Under the pieces are notes generated by a model. The model saw only the letters and a list, made by a program, of their open reading frames with translations. It was not told where the DNA came from and did not search any database. Position numbers and translations under genes: made by a program. This document shows positions 34,700 to 43,650 of a DNA stretch of 64,000 bases, piece after piece. The DNA is taken from the NCBI RefSeq assembly GCF_004119455.1, contig NZ_NRQT01000009.1, positions 62,001 to 126,000 on the forward strand, written 5' to 3'. The DNA comes from Chryseobacterium sp. CH25 (GTDB lineage Bacteria; Bacteroidota; Bacteroidia; Flavobacteriales; Weeksellaceae). Every line of letters starts with the position of its first letter. The stretch's first letter is position 1.

Positions 34700-35326
34700 T
34701 TATTGCTTTTGTCCTACAAAACGGATCACAGAACCCGTTCCGTTGTGAAATAAGCCTTCCTCAAGCTCAATTTCTACTTCCTGAAGTTCTACAATGGAGT
34801 AGTTGGGAAAATCAGCTTTAATTTCTTCAATAGAAAATAGATCCTTAATCTCTCTCGGTCCACCTACTTTTTCATTTTTGGTGACATAATCAAGATGCTT
34901 TTTACTGAAAGCTTCGAAAATAATAAAGCCGCCTTTACGAACGTATTGATCAAGCATTTGATGAATTGATGATTTAATGTCGCCCGGAAAATGAGCGTAG
35001 ATAAGAGCGATCGCATCAAACTGTTGTTCATGATAATTCAAAGTCTGTAATTCACCTACCTGATAATCGATGGTTACACCATTCTGTTCTGCAAGTTGTA
35101 AAGCCTTCTGCCTGCCCTGCTCACTGATATCAAAAGATGAAGTATTCCAGCCTTGTAATGCTGCATAGACAGAATTTCTTCCTTCACCATCGGCAGGAAA
35201 AAGAATCGTTCCCGGAGTTAATTTTTTAAGCTGTTCTTCCAGATAATTATTGGGAGCAGTTCCATATACAAACTCCTCGTGGGTGTATCTTTCGTTCCAC
35301 TTATCAAGCCATGTGCTGTCTTTCAT
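34700..35326 (-). CDS. Class I SAM-dependent methyltransferase (TehB-like)
   Basis: A 208-residue methyltransferase. The start [20 protein letters not shown] is typical of the thiopurine/tellurite-resistance-type group; motif I is [16 protein letters not shown] (near 42), with P/A replacing the usual G-x-G start; acidic loop [12 protein letters not shown] (near 63), [14 protein letters not shown] (near 100) and [13 protein letters not shown] near 130. The substrate may be a small thiol, metalloid or drug; sequence alone does not decide. Confidence 0.88.
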   Translation of the reverse strand: MKDSTWLDKWNERYTHEEFVYGTAPNNYLEEQLKKLTPGTILFPADGEGRNSVYAALQGWNTSSFDISEQGRQKALQLAEQNGVTIDYQVGELQTLNYHEQQFDAIALIYAHFPGDIKSSIHQMLDQYVRKGGFIIFEAFSKKHLDYVTKNEKVGGPREIKDLFSIEEIKADFPNYSIVELQEVEIELEEGLFHNGTGSVIRFVGQKQ

Positions 35327-35484
35327 TTTTTATAGTTTTTAATGGGATCAAATGTAAGGTCTTTTTACCTGCAGTAATCAACGGAAAAAACTTTGATAAT
35401 AATAGATTTTTTGAATGATGATGTCTGTCTAAGAAATATCTGATTACTATTCCATACAATTAAAATTTGGAGTAATTTTGAAAA

Positions 35485-36843
35485 ATGATGAATTTAAACC
35501 AGATTTTCACCAATCAACGTACAGGAAACAATCCAAATACTAAGGCTTCAAGAACTGATTTTCAAAGGGATTTCGACAGAATTATCTTCTCTTCTGCATT
35601 CAGAAGACTGCAGAATAAAACCCAGGTTTTTCCGCTTCCCGGAAGTGTTTTTGTGCACAACAGGCTGACGCATTCCCTGGAAGTGTCATCCGTAGGAAGA
35701 AGTTTAGGAAGTATTATTGGTGAATTCATTGCTGAGGACTATAAAAATGATCTAACTGAAGATTCTAAGAATTTTTATCTATATAATTTAGGAAACGTAA
35801 TTGCTGCGGCATGTCTTTGCCATGATGTGGGAAATCCCGCTTTTGGACATTCGGGAGAAGACGCTATTGCAAGTTATTTTGAAAGAAACGAAAAAGACCT
35901 GAAGTCCAAATTCAACGAAAAAGAATGGGCTGATCTGGTTAATTTTGAAGGAAATGCCAATGCCATCAGAGTATTGGCTCAGCAGCAGCAGGGAAAAGAT
36001 GCCGGCGGAATTCAACTTACCTTTTCTACCCTGGCAAGTATTGCAAAATACCCATGTGAAGCTGTAGCAAAGAAAAAAGGAATTATCCACCGTAAAAAAT
36101 TCGGATTTTTCCAGAATGAAAAAGATATTTTCCTTGAAATTGCAAAAGGGACCCAACTTATTTCAGAATGTGAAGAACCTCATATTTTCAAAAGACATCC
36201 TTTTGTATGGTTGGTAGAAGCTGCCGATGATATCTGCTATAACATTATTGATATGGAAGATGCCCACAGATTGGGAATCGTTTCAACAGCAGACTGTAAA
36301 AACCTGTTTTTTGAGCTGGTGAAATCTGAAACAGATGATGTTCAGAGGATTGAGACAAAGCTAAGCTCGATTTCTAATGAAAACGAACAGATTTCTTATT
36401 TAAGAGCTAAAGTAATCAATGCTTTAATCAATAAATCTATTGAGATGTATAAGTATAACTTTGAAACGATTCTTAAGGGGAATCTCAAAAACGGTTTACT
36501 TGACATCTATAAAAAAGAAAATAAAGCATTACAAGATATTGAAAGCTTTTCCGTGGAAAAGATCTACAACCATAAAGCCGTTGTAGAAATTGAAAATGCA
36601 GGTTATAATGTAATGTATGAATTGCTGGATCATTTCATTCCTTCTATTATGAAACCGGAAGAGGAGAGAAAATCTTACGATAAAAAAGCATTAAAGCTTC
36701 TTCCAAGACAATTTGTCTATGAAAACGGAACAGATTATCAGAAAGTTCTGGGAATCATAGATTTTGTTTCCGGAATGACAGATAATTATGCCACAGACCT
36801 TTACAGAAAAATTAAAGGAATTGATATCGGAATGACGGTATAA
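35485..36843 (+). CDS. dgt: Deoxyguanosinetriphosphate triphosphohydrolase
   Basis: Cleaves dGTP to deoxyguanosine and tripolyphosphate, trimming dNTP pools. The 452-residue length and the opening (RTDFQRDFDRIIFSSAFRRL) fit the Dgt family. The HD metal site is H63 in HNRLTHSLEV and H113/D114 in CLCHDVGNPAFGHSG; a further conserved Asp lies in VEAADDICYNIIDMED near 250. An ATG at 35488 is an equally likely start. A TAATTTTG -7-like box ends only 4 bp before the ATG, so the transcript may be nearly leaderless. Single gene. Confidence 0.95.
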   Translation: MMNLNQIFTNQRTGNNPNTKASRTDFQRDFDRIIFSSAFRRLQNKTQVFPLPGSVFVHNRLTHSLEVSSVGRSLGSIIGEFIAEDYKNDLTEDSKNFYLYNLGNVIAAACLCHDVGNPAFGHSGEDAIASYFERNEKDLKSKFNEKEWADLVNFEGNANAIRVLAQQQQGKDAGGIQLTFSTLASIAKYPCEAVAKKKGIIHRKKFGFFQNEKDIFLEIAKGTQLISECEEPHIFKRHPFVWLVEAADDICYNIIDMEDAHRLGIVSTADCKNLFFELVKSETDDVQRIETKLSSISNENEQISYLRAKVINALINKSIEMYKYNFETILKGNLKNGLLDIYKKENKALQDIESFSVEKIYNHKAVVEIENAGYNVMYELLDHFIPSIMKPEEERKSYDKKALKLLPRQFVYENGTDYQKVLGIIDFVSGMTDNYATDLYRKIKGIDIGMTV

Positions 36844-36855
36844 GCCTATTACATA

Positions 36856-36928
36856 GAGGCTGGAAGCTGGAAGAAAGGATTTAGGAAGTTACTGCTTCAC
36901 ACTTCAATTACTTACAGCTTTCAGCCTC
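36856..36928. repeat. Imperfect hairpin of GGAAGCTGGAAG type
   Basis: Arms GAGGCTGGAAGCTGGAAG and CTTACAGCTTTCAGCCTC pair in 16 of 18 positions around a 37-nt loop, between dgt and the SPFH gene. Confidence 0.5.
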
Positions 36929-37005
36929 AAACTTCCTTACCTATAAATTTACTCCAGTTTAAATATTATTTCTATCTTTATAAGAATCAATATAAAAACT
37001 AAACT

Positions 37006-37956
37006 ATGGGTATTTTTCTGGCTCCCGTTATTATCTTCGGGCTTATTATTTTATTTGCATCGTTTTTTGTGGTTAAGCAGGAAACGGCAGCAATCATTGA
37101 ACGCTTTGGAAAATTCCAGGCTGTAAAGCATTCAGGACTTCATCTCAAACTTCCAATTATAGATCAGATTGCGAAAAGGTTAAATCTTAGAATTCAGCAG
37201 TTGGATGTGATGATTGATACCAAAACTCTTGATAACGTATTCATCAGGATGAAAATCTCCGTTCAGTATCAGGTGATCAGAAGCCAGGTAGGAGATGCAT
37301 ACTACCGACTGGAAAATCCGGAAAATCAAATTACTTCTTTTGTTTTTGACGTTGTACGTGCCGAAGTTCCTAAACTGAAACTGGATGATGTTTTTGTAAG
37401 AAAAGATGATGTTGCAGTCGCAGTGAAAAGTGAACTTCAGGAAGCAATGAACAGTTATGGATATGATATTATCAAAGCTTTGGTAACAGATATTGATCCA
37501 GACGAGCAGGTAAAACATGCCATGAACAGAATCAATGCTGCGGAAAGAGAAAAAACTGCCGCAGAATATGAATCCGAAGCACAAAGAATCCGAATTGTAG
37601 CCGTTGCAAAGGCAGAAGCAGAATCCAAGAAGTTACAAGGACAAGGGATTGCAGATCAAAGGAGAGAAATTGCAAAAGGACTTGAAGAATCTGTGAGAAT
37701 GCTGAATAATGTAGACATTAATTCTCATGAAGCATCAGCTCTTATTGTTGTGACTCAGCATTATGATACTTTACATTCAGTAGGAGCAAGCAACAGAAGT
37801 AATCTTGTCCTTCTTCCTAATTCCCCAACAGCAGCGAGCGGAATGCTGAATGATCTTGTGGTTGCTATGACGACAGCCAATACCGTAGGAGAAGCTAGTA
37901 AAGGAAAGTACCCTGAACCCCCAAAAGACCAGGGGTATTCAAGAGATAGGGAGTAG
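37006..37956 (+). CDS. SPFH-domain (stomatin/prohibitin-like) membrane protein
   Basis: A 316-residue protein with an N-terminal membrane anchor (3-22, FLAPVIIFGLIILFASFFVV) and the SPFH/band-7 domain from about 25 to 200 (VKQETAAIIERFGKFQAVKH, RAEVPKLKLDDVFVRKDDVA, ALVTDIDPDEQVKHAMNRIN). A coiled coil rich in Ala/Glu (AAEREKTAAEYESEAQRIRI..) follows. Such proteins build membrane microdomain scaffolds (HflK/QmcA type). No NfeD-type partner is adjacent. The 3' spacer has a bidirectional terminator. Confidence 0.93.
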   Translation: MGIFLAPVIIFGLIILFASFFVVKQETAAIIERFGKFQAVKHSGLHLKLPIIDQIAKRLNLRIQQLDVMIDTKTLDNVFIRMKISVQYQVIRSQVGDAYYRLENPENQITSFVFDVVRAEVPKLKLDDVFVRKDDVAVAVKSELQEAMNSYGYDIIKALVTDIDPDEQVKHAMNRINAAEREKTAAEYESEAQRIRIVAVAKAEAESKKLQGQGIADQRREIAKGLEESVRMLNNVDINSHEASALIVVTQHYDTLHSVGASNRSNLVLLPNSPTAASGMLNDLVVAMTTANTVGEASKGKYPEPPKDQGYSRDRE

Positions 37957-38110
37957 GGAAGCCGGAAAAGGGGAGTTCTGGTAGTCGAAAATAAAGATGG
38001 AAATCTTTTTATAATACTTGTTGGACTCTAACATTGATACGAGCGAATAAAGATAAATTTACGGTCTACAATAACTTCCAGTATCCATCTTCAAATCTCC
38101 TAACCAAATA

Positions 38111-38140
38111 AAAAAGCTTCAGAAATTTCTGAAGCTTTTT
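38111..38140. terminator. Bidirectional terminator between convergent genes
   Basis: A 30-bp perfect palindrome, half AAAAAGCTTCAGAAA, gives T tails on both strands. It serves the SPFH gene (+) and the DUF4377 gene (-). Confidence 0.9.
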
Positions 38141-38144
38141 TATT

Positions 38145-38759
38145 TTATTTCTTTGTTTTAGAAACCTGCTCTACCAATGTATATTTAATTGAAGAGGCAT
38201 CTGCCGGTGGATTAGCGATTTTTTCTGTTTTTACTTTTAAAACATATTCGTAACCCGGCTCATAAGTGAACCCTTCAATATTGCTGTAGAAATTACTCCA
38301 GTTTTCAGAAGCATTTTCTTTTACCTGTAGACACTTCATACGGCCTGCTCCAGCAGAACAGTCTACCGTTTCTGCTCCCACGATAAGTGTTTTTTCACCT
38401 GCTACAGCCACATCTTTTTTAGTTTTAGACACCTGCTTTACCAATGTGTATTTAATGGAAGAAGCATCTGCCGGTGGGTTAGCAATTTTTTCTGTTTTTA
38501 CCTTTAAAACATATTCATACCCTGGTTCATAAGTAAATCCTTCGATGTTTGTGTAAAAATTTGTCCAGTCTTCTGAAGCCTTTTCTTTTACCTGCAAACA
38601 TTTCATAGGAGCTACTCCTGTACAGTCTGCTGTTTGTGGTCCTACGATGAAAGTTTTTTCATCTCCAGCGGATACTCCAGCTGTTGTTGTACACTGCGTC
38701 ATTGCGAATAATGCTAATGCGGGTGCTGCCCCTTTTAGAATTGTTGCTATACTTTTCAT
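38145..38759 (-). CDS. Lipoprotein with two tandem DUF4377 domains
   Basis: The ATG at 38759 gives a lipoprotein signal (MKSIATILKGAAPALALFAM-TQC, lipidated C23); an upstream ATG at 38795 is less likely. Residues about 32-115 and 119-204 are two copies of one domain, each with MKCLQVKE, NIEGFTYEPGYEYVLKVKTE and IANPPADASSIKYTLV; most of each copy is identical. The sequence matches the DUF4377 family, normally one domain (often META-linked). Each copy has a Cys pair. An internal duplication, probably recent. Outer-membrane or periplasmic location; function unknown. Confidence 0.88.
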   Translation of the reverse strand: MKSIATILKGAAPALALFAMTQCTTTAGVSAGDEKTFIVGPQTADCTGVAPMKCLQVKEKASEDWTNFYTNIEGFTYEPGYEYVLKVKTEKIANPPADASSIKYTLVKQVSKTKKDVAVAGEKTLIVGAETVDCSAGAGRMKCLQVKENASENWSNFYSNIEGFTYEPGYEYVLKVKTEKIANPPADASSIKYTLVEQVSKTKK

Positions 38760-39052
38760 AAACTTGATTTTGAAACCATACCTCGCAATTACCATGCCGA
38801 AATTTTTATGAATTAGCGGATTTCAGCTATTGTTTTTTAGTTTTTTAATCATTTAATTTGACGGGTTCAATAAATAACGGTAGAGGAAATAATCTTTTAA
38901 ATAGAGGGAAATGAAGTGAGAAATATTGGAAACCAGGAAACTGTAAACAATGCAAAAAGCTCTGAGTTGGATTTTGTTTTAAAACAAAACTTGAGGCATT
39001 ATAGAGTTTGCATTTTGTAGAAAAGAAAAGAGAAGAGAAAGAATTTGAATTG

Positions 39053-39859
39053 ATGAAAAAATTAATAGTATTAGTTTCTGCGGTTTTTATAACTGGTAAT
39101 GCGTCTGCTCAAAAAGTGGACAATGCATTGCAGGGCTATTTTGAAGAACAGGGAAATGAGACTTTTTATAAAAGTTTCAATTTTGACGGAAATGGTAAAA
39201 TTGTGGATGGTTTTAAAAGCAGTTATTATTTTACCAGAAATGATAGCCTAATCGTGATTCCGGATAAAGATGTATTTATTTTTAAGATTAAAAAAGATAA
39301 GCTAATTGGTATTTCAAATTGGGTGAAAAACGGAATCTGGATTCGTAAAAAAGACAGTACTGAAGTTAATAACAGAGTAAATCCTGTAGAAGCTCAGAAA
39401 AGAGCAGCTTTATTGGCTGGGTATTATGATAAGACGAAAAATATGTCAGGATTGGATGCTCTGTTTTCCAATACAAATGATTATACCAAAATTAGTGAAG
39501 ATTTTTGTAATCAAGGGTTGGCTAAGGCCTGTCTCAACGCTTTTGGATTAAAGATGATGGAGTACACTCCCGGATTTTTTGGAGATTTGGAAAAAATCAA
39601 AGATAAGAAGTTGAAACCCCATCCGGAGCTCATAGAACTTTCCCAAAAAACGATAAACCTTGGAGAAATGGAAGGGTATAATGTTCTGGGAGCTTATTAT
39701 CACCTTTTAGGACTTCGTGAAAAGGCTTTTGAAACCTGGAAAGAAGGCGAGAAGCATGGTGATCCGGCCTCTATGATGTCTATGGGGCTTATAGAAGTGG
39801 GTGAAGAAATGGATAAAGCTCCTAAAAGTCCTGCTGTTAAAAAGAAAAAGAAAAAATGA
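39053..39859 (+). CDS. Secreted protein with a Sel1/TPR-like C-terminus
   Basis: The start at 39053 (MKKLIVLVSAVFITGNASAQ) gives a signal peptide and 268 residues; an in-frame TTG at 39008 is unlikely. A beta-rich N-terminal half contains FNFDGNGKIVDGFKSSYYFT. The C-terminal half has Sel1-like helices: QGLAKACLNAFGLKMMEY and NVLGAYYHLLGLREKAFETW then EGEKHGDPASMMSMG. The tail is Lys-rich. It overlaps the next gene by 4 bp (TGATGA type), so they form an operon. Role unknown, perhaps protein binding. Confidence 0.78.
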   Translation: MKKLIVLVSAVFITGNASAQKVDNALQGYFEEQGNETFYKSFNFDGNGKIVDGFKSSYYFTRNDSLIVIPDKDVFIFKIKKDKLIGISNWVKNGIWIRKKDSTEVNNRVNPVEAQKRAALLAGYYDKTKNMSGLDALFSNTNDYTKISEDFCNQGLAKACLNAFGLKMMEYTPGFFGDLEKIKDKKLKPHPELIELSQKTINLGEMEGYNVLGAYYHLLGLREKAFETWKEGEKHGDPASMMSMGLIEVGEEMDKAPKSPAVKKKKKK

Positions 39860-40314
39860 TGAAGAAGAGATTGTTGTTTTCGTCCGCTTTGGTTTTTGCC
39901 TCTTTAGTGAGTGCACAGAAACTTAAAAAAGAAGATGTTATAGGATTCTGGAAACTGAAAGAATCCGGATTTTATGAAGGAAAAAAGAAAGTTGTTAAAG
40001 ACTTTGATAATTGCAGACTGATGAGAAATTATGCTATCAGGGAAGATGGTTTTGCGGTGTATAATTATATAGAAGGACAAGTGGGAGACTGTATACCATC
40101 GGAGCCAAGACTTTCTTTCTGGAAGATCATAGACAATAGGATTCAGTTTTTTGTGGATGACAAAACTATTCTGGAAGAGGTTATTGTTACTTTCAATAAA
40201 GATAATACGATGACTTTCTCAAGCTATATTCCTGTTCCGGTTAAAGATAATGATCCAGAGCTGGAAAAGATATTAAATACTGTTCATTATAATATTGTAG
40301 AATCTGTTTATTAA
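39856..40314 (+). CDS. Secreted lipocalin-like hypothetical protein
   Basis: A 152-residue protein with signal peptide (MMKKRLLFSSALVFASLVSA-Q). Mature protein begins LKKEDVIGFWKLKESGFYEG, the G-x-W start of lipocalin-like domains of Bacteroidota, with further beta strands and two Cys (N-CRL and GDCIPSEP) that may form a disulfide. Start overlaps the upstream stop. The next gene follows after 9 bp. Function unknown. Confidence 0.75.
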   Translation: MMKKRLLFSSALVFASLVSAQKLKKEDVIGFWKLKESGFYEGKKKVVKDFDNCRLMRNYAIREDGFAVYNYIEGQVGDCIPSEPRLSFWKIIDNRIQFFVDDKTILEEVIVTFNKDNTMTFSSYIPVPVKDNDPELEKILNTVHYNIVESVY

Positions 40315-40323
40315 GAGAAGCCT

Positions 40324-40791
40324 ATGAATTATGTTACTGTTATTTATCTCCTGAATTTGTTGGTGTATGCCATCTATTTCTTTGGGAAAAGTGGAAGTGA
40401 GGTAGATATTAGCCCTGTAAATTATACAATTTCTGCGATAATGTCATTTTTTCTAATCTTGGGTGGGTATCTGAATGCAAAGAAAAACATGACTTACAGA
40501 TCCGTCCTTTGGATGTTTTTTGTAAATGTTTTATTTTTTGTTATGTCTGGGTTGTTCGACCAGTTTGGAAATGATTTTAATCTTTTTTCAACCGTAGGGA
40601 ATGACAGTTTTATTTTTACTCTGGCTTTAATAGTTTATAATGGCTATCTGTTTCCTTTGATTGTGAATCTGGATAAAACAGGTTTTGCATTACTATTACC
40701 GGTATTATTATCTTTTATTCTTCCATCTTTAGGGTATTGGATAAGAAAAATAACTGTAACTAAAAATCCAGATCTGGCTGAAGAAAATTAA
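40324..40791 (+). CDS. Four-helix membrane protein, unknown function
   Basis: A 155-residue membrane protein with helices at about 4-21, 36-54, 64-83 and 95-140 (two close segments: SFIFTLALIVYNGYLFPLIV and FALLLPVLLSFILPSLGYWI). No known motif. It follows the lipocalin-like gene by 9 bp in a three-gene operon of unknown role. Confidence 0.7.
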   Translation: MNYVTVIYLLNLLVYAIYFFGKSGSEVDISPVNYTISAIMSFFLILGGYLNAKKNMTYRSVLWMFFVNVLFFVMSGLFDQFGNDFNLFSTVGNDSFIFTLALIVYNGYLFPLIVNLDKTGFALLLPVLLSFILPSLGYWIRKITVTKNPDLAEEN

Positions 40792-40922
40792 CCTATGTCT
40801 AATGGTTTCCCATTTAAATAGGTGATGAGTTAGTTCAAGACAATAAGGAATAACATTCGTACTTAAAACGAAGTTGGCCTTAAATATTCGTATCATCTTC
40901 ATTCTGCTTAATGGTTTTGAAT

Positions 40923-41243
40923 TTAGCTGGCTATTCCTGTAAACTTTTGTCTGCCAATTAATAGCTCAAAAAAGAGTCTGAAATCAGAGATGAGTGACCA
41001 TAATGGATATTTAAACGTGGCGGGTCTGTTTCTTTCAATAACCGCATGGCTAAACCAGGCGAATCCGTATCCCACAATCGGAATATACCATAGGAATCTC
41101 TCTTTTCCTGAGCTGATAACATATCCTATGACAACAAATATAAGCAGTGTGCCGATAAAGTGAAAAATTCGGGTTCCTGTTTTACTGTGTTCCGTAAGAT
41201 AAAACTGGTAGAACTCCCTGTATGTTTTGATTCTTTCAGACAT
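40923..41243 (-). CDS. DUF962 / Mpo1-like membrane protein
   Basis: A 106-residue protein with the DUF962 signature: YREFYQFYLTEHSKTGTRIFH at the start with the His, GYGFAWFSHAVIERNRPATF near 60 with the catalytic-type His, and two to three membrane helices. Yeast Mpo1, in the same family, is an Fe(II)-dependent dioxygenase acting on 2-hydroxy fatty acids; the conserved His residues remain here, but the bacterial activity is not established. Lies between convergent units. Confidence 0.85.
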   Translation of the reverse strand: MSERIKTYREFYQFYLTEHSKTGTRIFHFIGTLLIFVVIGYVISSGKERFLWYIPIVGYGFAWFSHAVIERNRPATFKYPLWSLISDFRLFFELLIGRQKFTGIAS

Positions 41244-41317
41244 GGTGGTGTTAGTTTGTTGGTTCTGTTGGGTTTACAGCAATAATTCTGCCGCTTTTAA
41301 AATCAGGTATAAAAAAG

Positions 41318-41354
41318 AAAAGGCAAAATAGCTTAGTCTGCTATTTTGCCTTTT
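41318..41354 (-). terminator. Terminator after the amino-acid permease
   Basis: Perfect 15-bp stem (AAAAGGCAAAATAGC and its complement) with a 7-nt loop; T-rich tails on both strands. It lies 22 bp past the permease stop. Confidence 0.9.
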
Positions 41355-41376
41355 TTTAATGTTTTATATATTGCTG

Positions 41377-43047
41377 TTAAGCTTTATTCAGTTTACTGTT
41401 TTTATAACCGTATCCAAAATAGATCACTAAACCTATAATAAACCACATTCCGAACCAGAACCAGTTCTCATGGCTCATTCCGGTAAGAAGGTATAAACAT
41501 GAGCTTAATCCTATTAATGGAATAAGAGAAAGGTTCTTGATGAAAGCAACCCCACATAAGATCAGGTTGATCAGAATAAAAAAGAAAATAGATGCTCTGA
41601 ATTCTCCATCCTTAGGATCGCTCCAATTCATAAGCGTTTGGAAAAACTCAGGCTGCCAATAGTAGAAAGCAATCAGTCCACCAATGAAGATAACAGGGAA
41701 AATAATCTTACCGTTGATATAAGGAAGGTGGAATCTACCTTTGATTTTTTCCTTAGCCGGAAGCACTAAAACTCCTGCACATACCAATACAAAGGCGAAG
41801 ATCGTTCCGATACTGGTAAAATCAAGGATGAAAGTTTTATCTGTAAATAAGATAGGAATCCCTACCACAATCCCTGTAACGATGGTTGCAAAAGAAGGTG
41901 TTTTGTATTTTGGGTGGATTTTAAGGAATTTTTGAGGCATCAAACCATCACGGCTCATCGCATACCAGATTCTTGGCTGTCCCATCTGGAATACCAATAA
42001 AACAGTAGTGATAGCAACAATTGCCACAAAAGAAACAATCAGTTCCATCCAGGCCACATTTGCATTTGTTTTTTCAAAGATGAAAGAAAGCGGGTCTCCC
42101 ACACCATCAAATTTTCTGTAATCTACCATTCCCGTTAATACAAGAGTAAGGGCAATATAGATCACTGTACATAATACAAGAGAGATAATCATCCCTTTTG
42201 GTAATGTCTTTTGAGGATCCTTTGTTTCTTCAGAAAGTACACTTAAGGCATCAAAACCAATATAGGCAAAGAAAACCCCTGAAACAGCACTCATTACTCC
42301 TGTAAAGCCATTAGGCATAAAAGATGGAGATCCTGTTACAGGACTTATCGGTGTCCAGTTATCTGTATTGATATAAGCGAAACCTACCAAAATTACCAGT
42401 AGGATTACCCCTAACTTTAAAATAACCAATGAGTTATTGAAGTTTTTACTCTCTTTTACCCCTACATAACAAAGCCAGGTAATTAATCCATTGATGACCA
42501 AAGCTGGAACATCTACAATAAACTTAAGACTTCCAATCAGTGGAGCTGTATTCCATGCGTTGATTAATTCTTTGTTTTCTGAACCGTTCATTATTGCTTT
42601 ACTGGCTTCCGTATAACTGCAGGTAAGATAATCAGGGATATGCATTCCCAGACGTCCTAAAAAGCTGGTGAAATAATCAGACCATGAAAAAGCTACATAA
42701 ATATTTCCGAAAGAATATTCCATAATCAGAGCCCAGCCGATGATCCAGGCAATTAATTCCCCGAAACTGGCATAAGCATACGTGTAGGCAGAACCTGCTG
42801 TAGGAATTCTGCTGGCAAATTCAGCATAGCACAACGCGGTAAAACCACAGGCAAAGCCGCAAATCAAATAGAGAAGGATCACTCCCGGGCCACCTCTGAA
42901 AACGGCTTCTCCCAAACTGCTGAAGCTCCCTGCTCCTATAATCGCCGCAATACCAAAAAATACGATGTCCCATACACCTAAAACTCTTAAAAGTCCTGTT
43001 GAAGTATCTGTATCCGAATAGACTTTCCTTCTAAAAAGTTGACTCAT
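41377..43047 (-). CDS. APC-family amino-acid permease (CAT type)
   Basis: A 556-residue transporter with 12-14 membrane helices. The start LGVWDIVFFGIAAIIGAGSF holds the unwound helix-1 motif GxGxF-like (IIGAGSF); GGPGVILLYLICGFACGFTA and FASRIPTAGSAYTYAYASFG are standard APC signatures, and FFAYIGFDALSVLSEETKDP is the cationic-amino-acid-transporter helix-6 motif. It imports or exchanges amino acids across the inner membrane; which one is unclear. Monocistronic. Confidence 0.94.
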   Translation of the reverse strand: MSQLFRRKVYSDTDTSTGLLRVLGVWDIVFFGIAAIIGAGSFSSLGEAVFRGGPGVILLYLICGFACGFTALCYAEFASRIPTAGSAYTYAYASFGELIAWIIGWALIMEYSFGNIYVAFSWSDYFTSFLGRLGMHIPDYLTCSYTEASKAIMNGSENKELINAWNTAPLIGSLKFIVDVPALVINGLITWLCYVGVKESKNFNNSLVILKLGVILLVILVGFAYINTDNWTPISPVTGSPSFMPNGFTGVMSAVSGVFFAYIGFDALSVLSEETKDPQKTLPKGMIISLVLCTVIYIALTLVLTGMVDYRKFDGVGDPLSFIFEKTNANVAWMELIVSFVAIVAITTVLLVFQMGQPRIWYAMSRDGLMPQKFLKIHPKYKTPSFATIVTGIVVGIPILFTDKTFILDFTSIGTIFAFVLVCAGVLVLPAKEKIKGRFHLPYINGKIIFPVIFIGGLIAFYYWQPEFFQTLMNWSDPKDGEFRASIFFFILINLILCGVAFIKNLSLIPLIGLSSCLYLLTGMSHENWFWFGMWFIIGLVIYFGYGYKNSKLNKA

Positions 43048-43103
43048 TCAATAAACTATATTTGATTTGAAAAAAACAAATGTAATGATTTTTTATTTTG
43101 ATG

Positions 43104-43393
43104 TTAACAGTCGTTAAGAACATTTAGGTAAAAATACTTAACGAAAAGCATTAAGTCTTTATAAACAGGCATTTCCATATAGCTGTCATTATACCATTTT
43201 ATCTCCATTGGTTTCCCTGTATCCTTCATGGTTTTATCACTTACATTTTTACCTGTTCCGTAATTGAGCTGCCAGTATGAGCATCTGTTTTTCCAAAATA
43301 AGAGTATCTGTAACTACTGTTTTCTGGAAGTAGAATTTTTTATACCTGCTGGAGGTTCATAAAAATTAATGCTAAAAGTATCTTAAATTTCAT
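43104..43393 (-). pseudogene. Decayed gene for a small secreted protein
   Basis: An ATG at 43393 begins a signal-like MKFKILLALIFMNLQQV but is stopped by TAA after 17 codons. Another minus-strand frame then reads NRCSYWQLNYGTGKNVSDK, MKDTGKPMEIKWYNDSY and YKDLMLFVKYFYLNVLNDC up to a stop at 43104-43106. Continuous protein-like sequence in shifted frames suggests a pseudogene of some 90 residues. The 600-bp spacer 43048-43650 has nothing else recognisable. Confidence 0.45.
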
Positions 43394-43650
43394 ATTACAG
43401 TGCATTTATGGTATGTTTTTAGCTGCTGTTGAAAAAGTATCAGTTCAGAATGTATTTCTGATAACTGATAGCTAAAATTGTTTACATTTTTATCAGACTG
43501 AAGTAAGAGTTTTTATCAATCAATAGTGAAATATTTTTTACTGTTGTGAATATCCTGATTACAGTATTAAATCTGCTAAAACTTGCTTAAACAATAAGTT
43601 TTTAATATTTTCGTTAACTTATTTAGACTAATTTTCTTATATCAAGAAGA

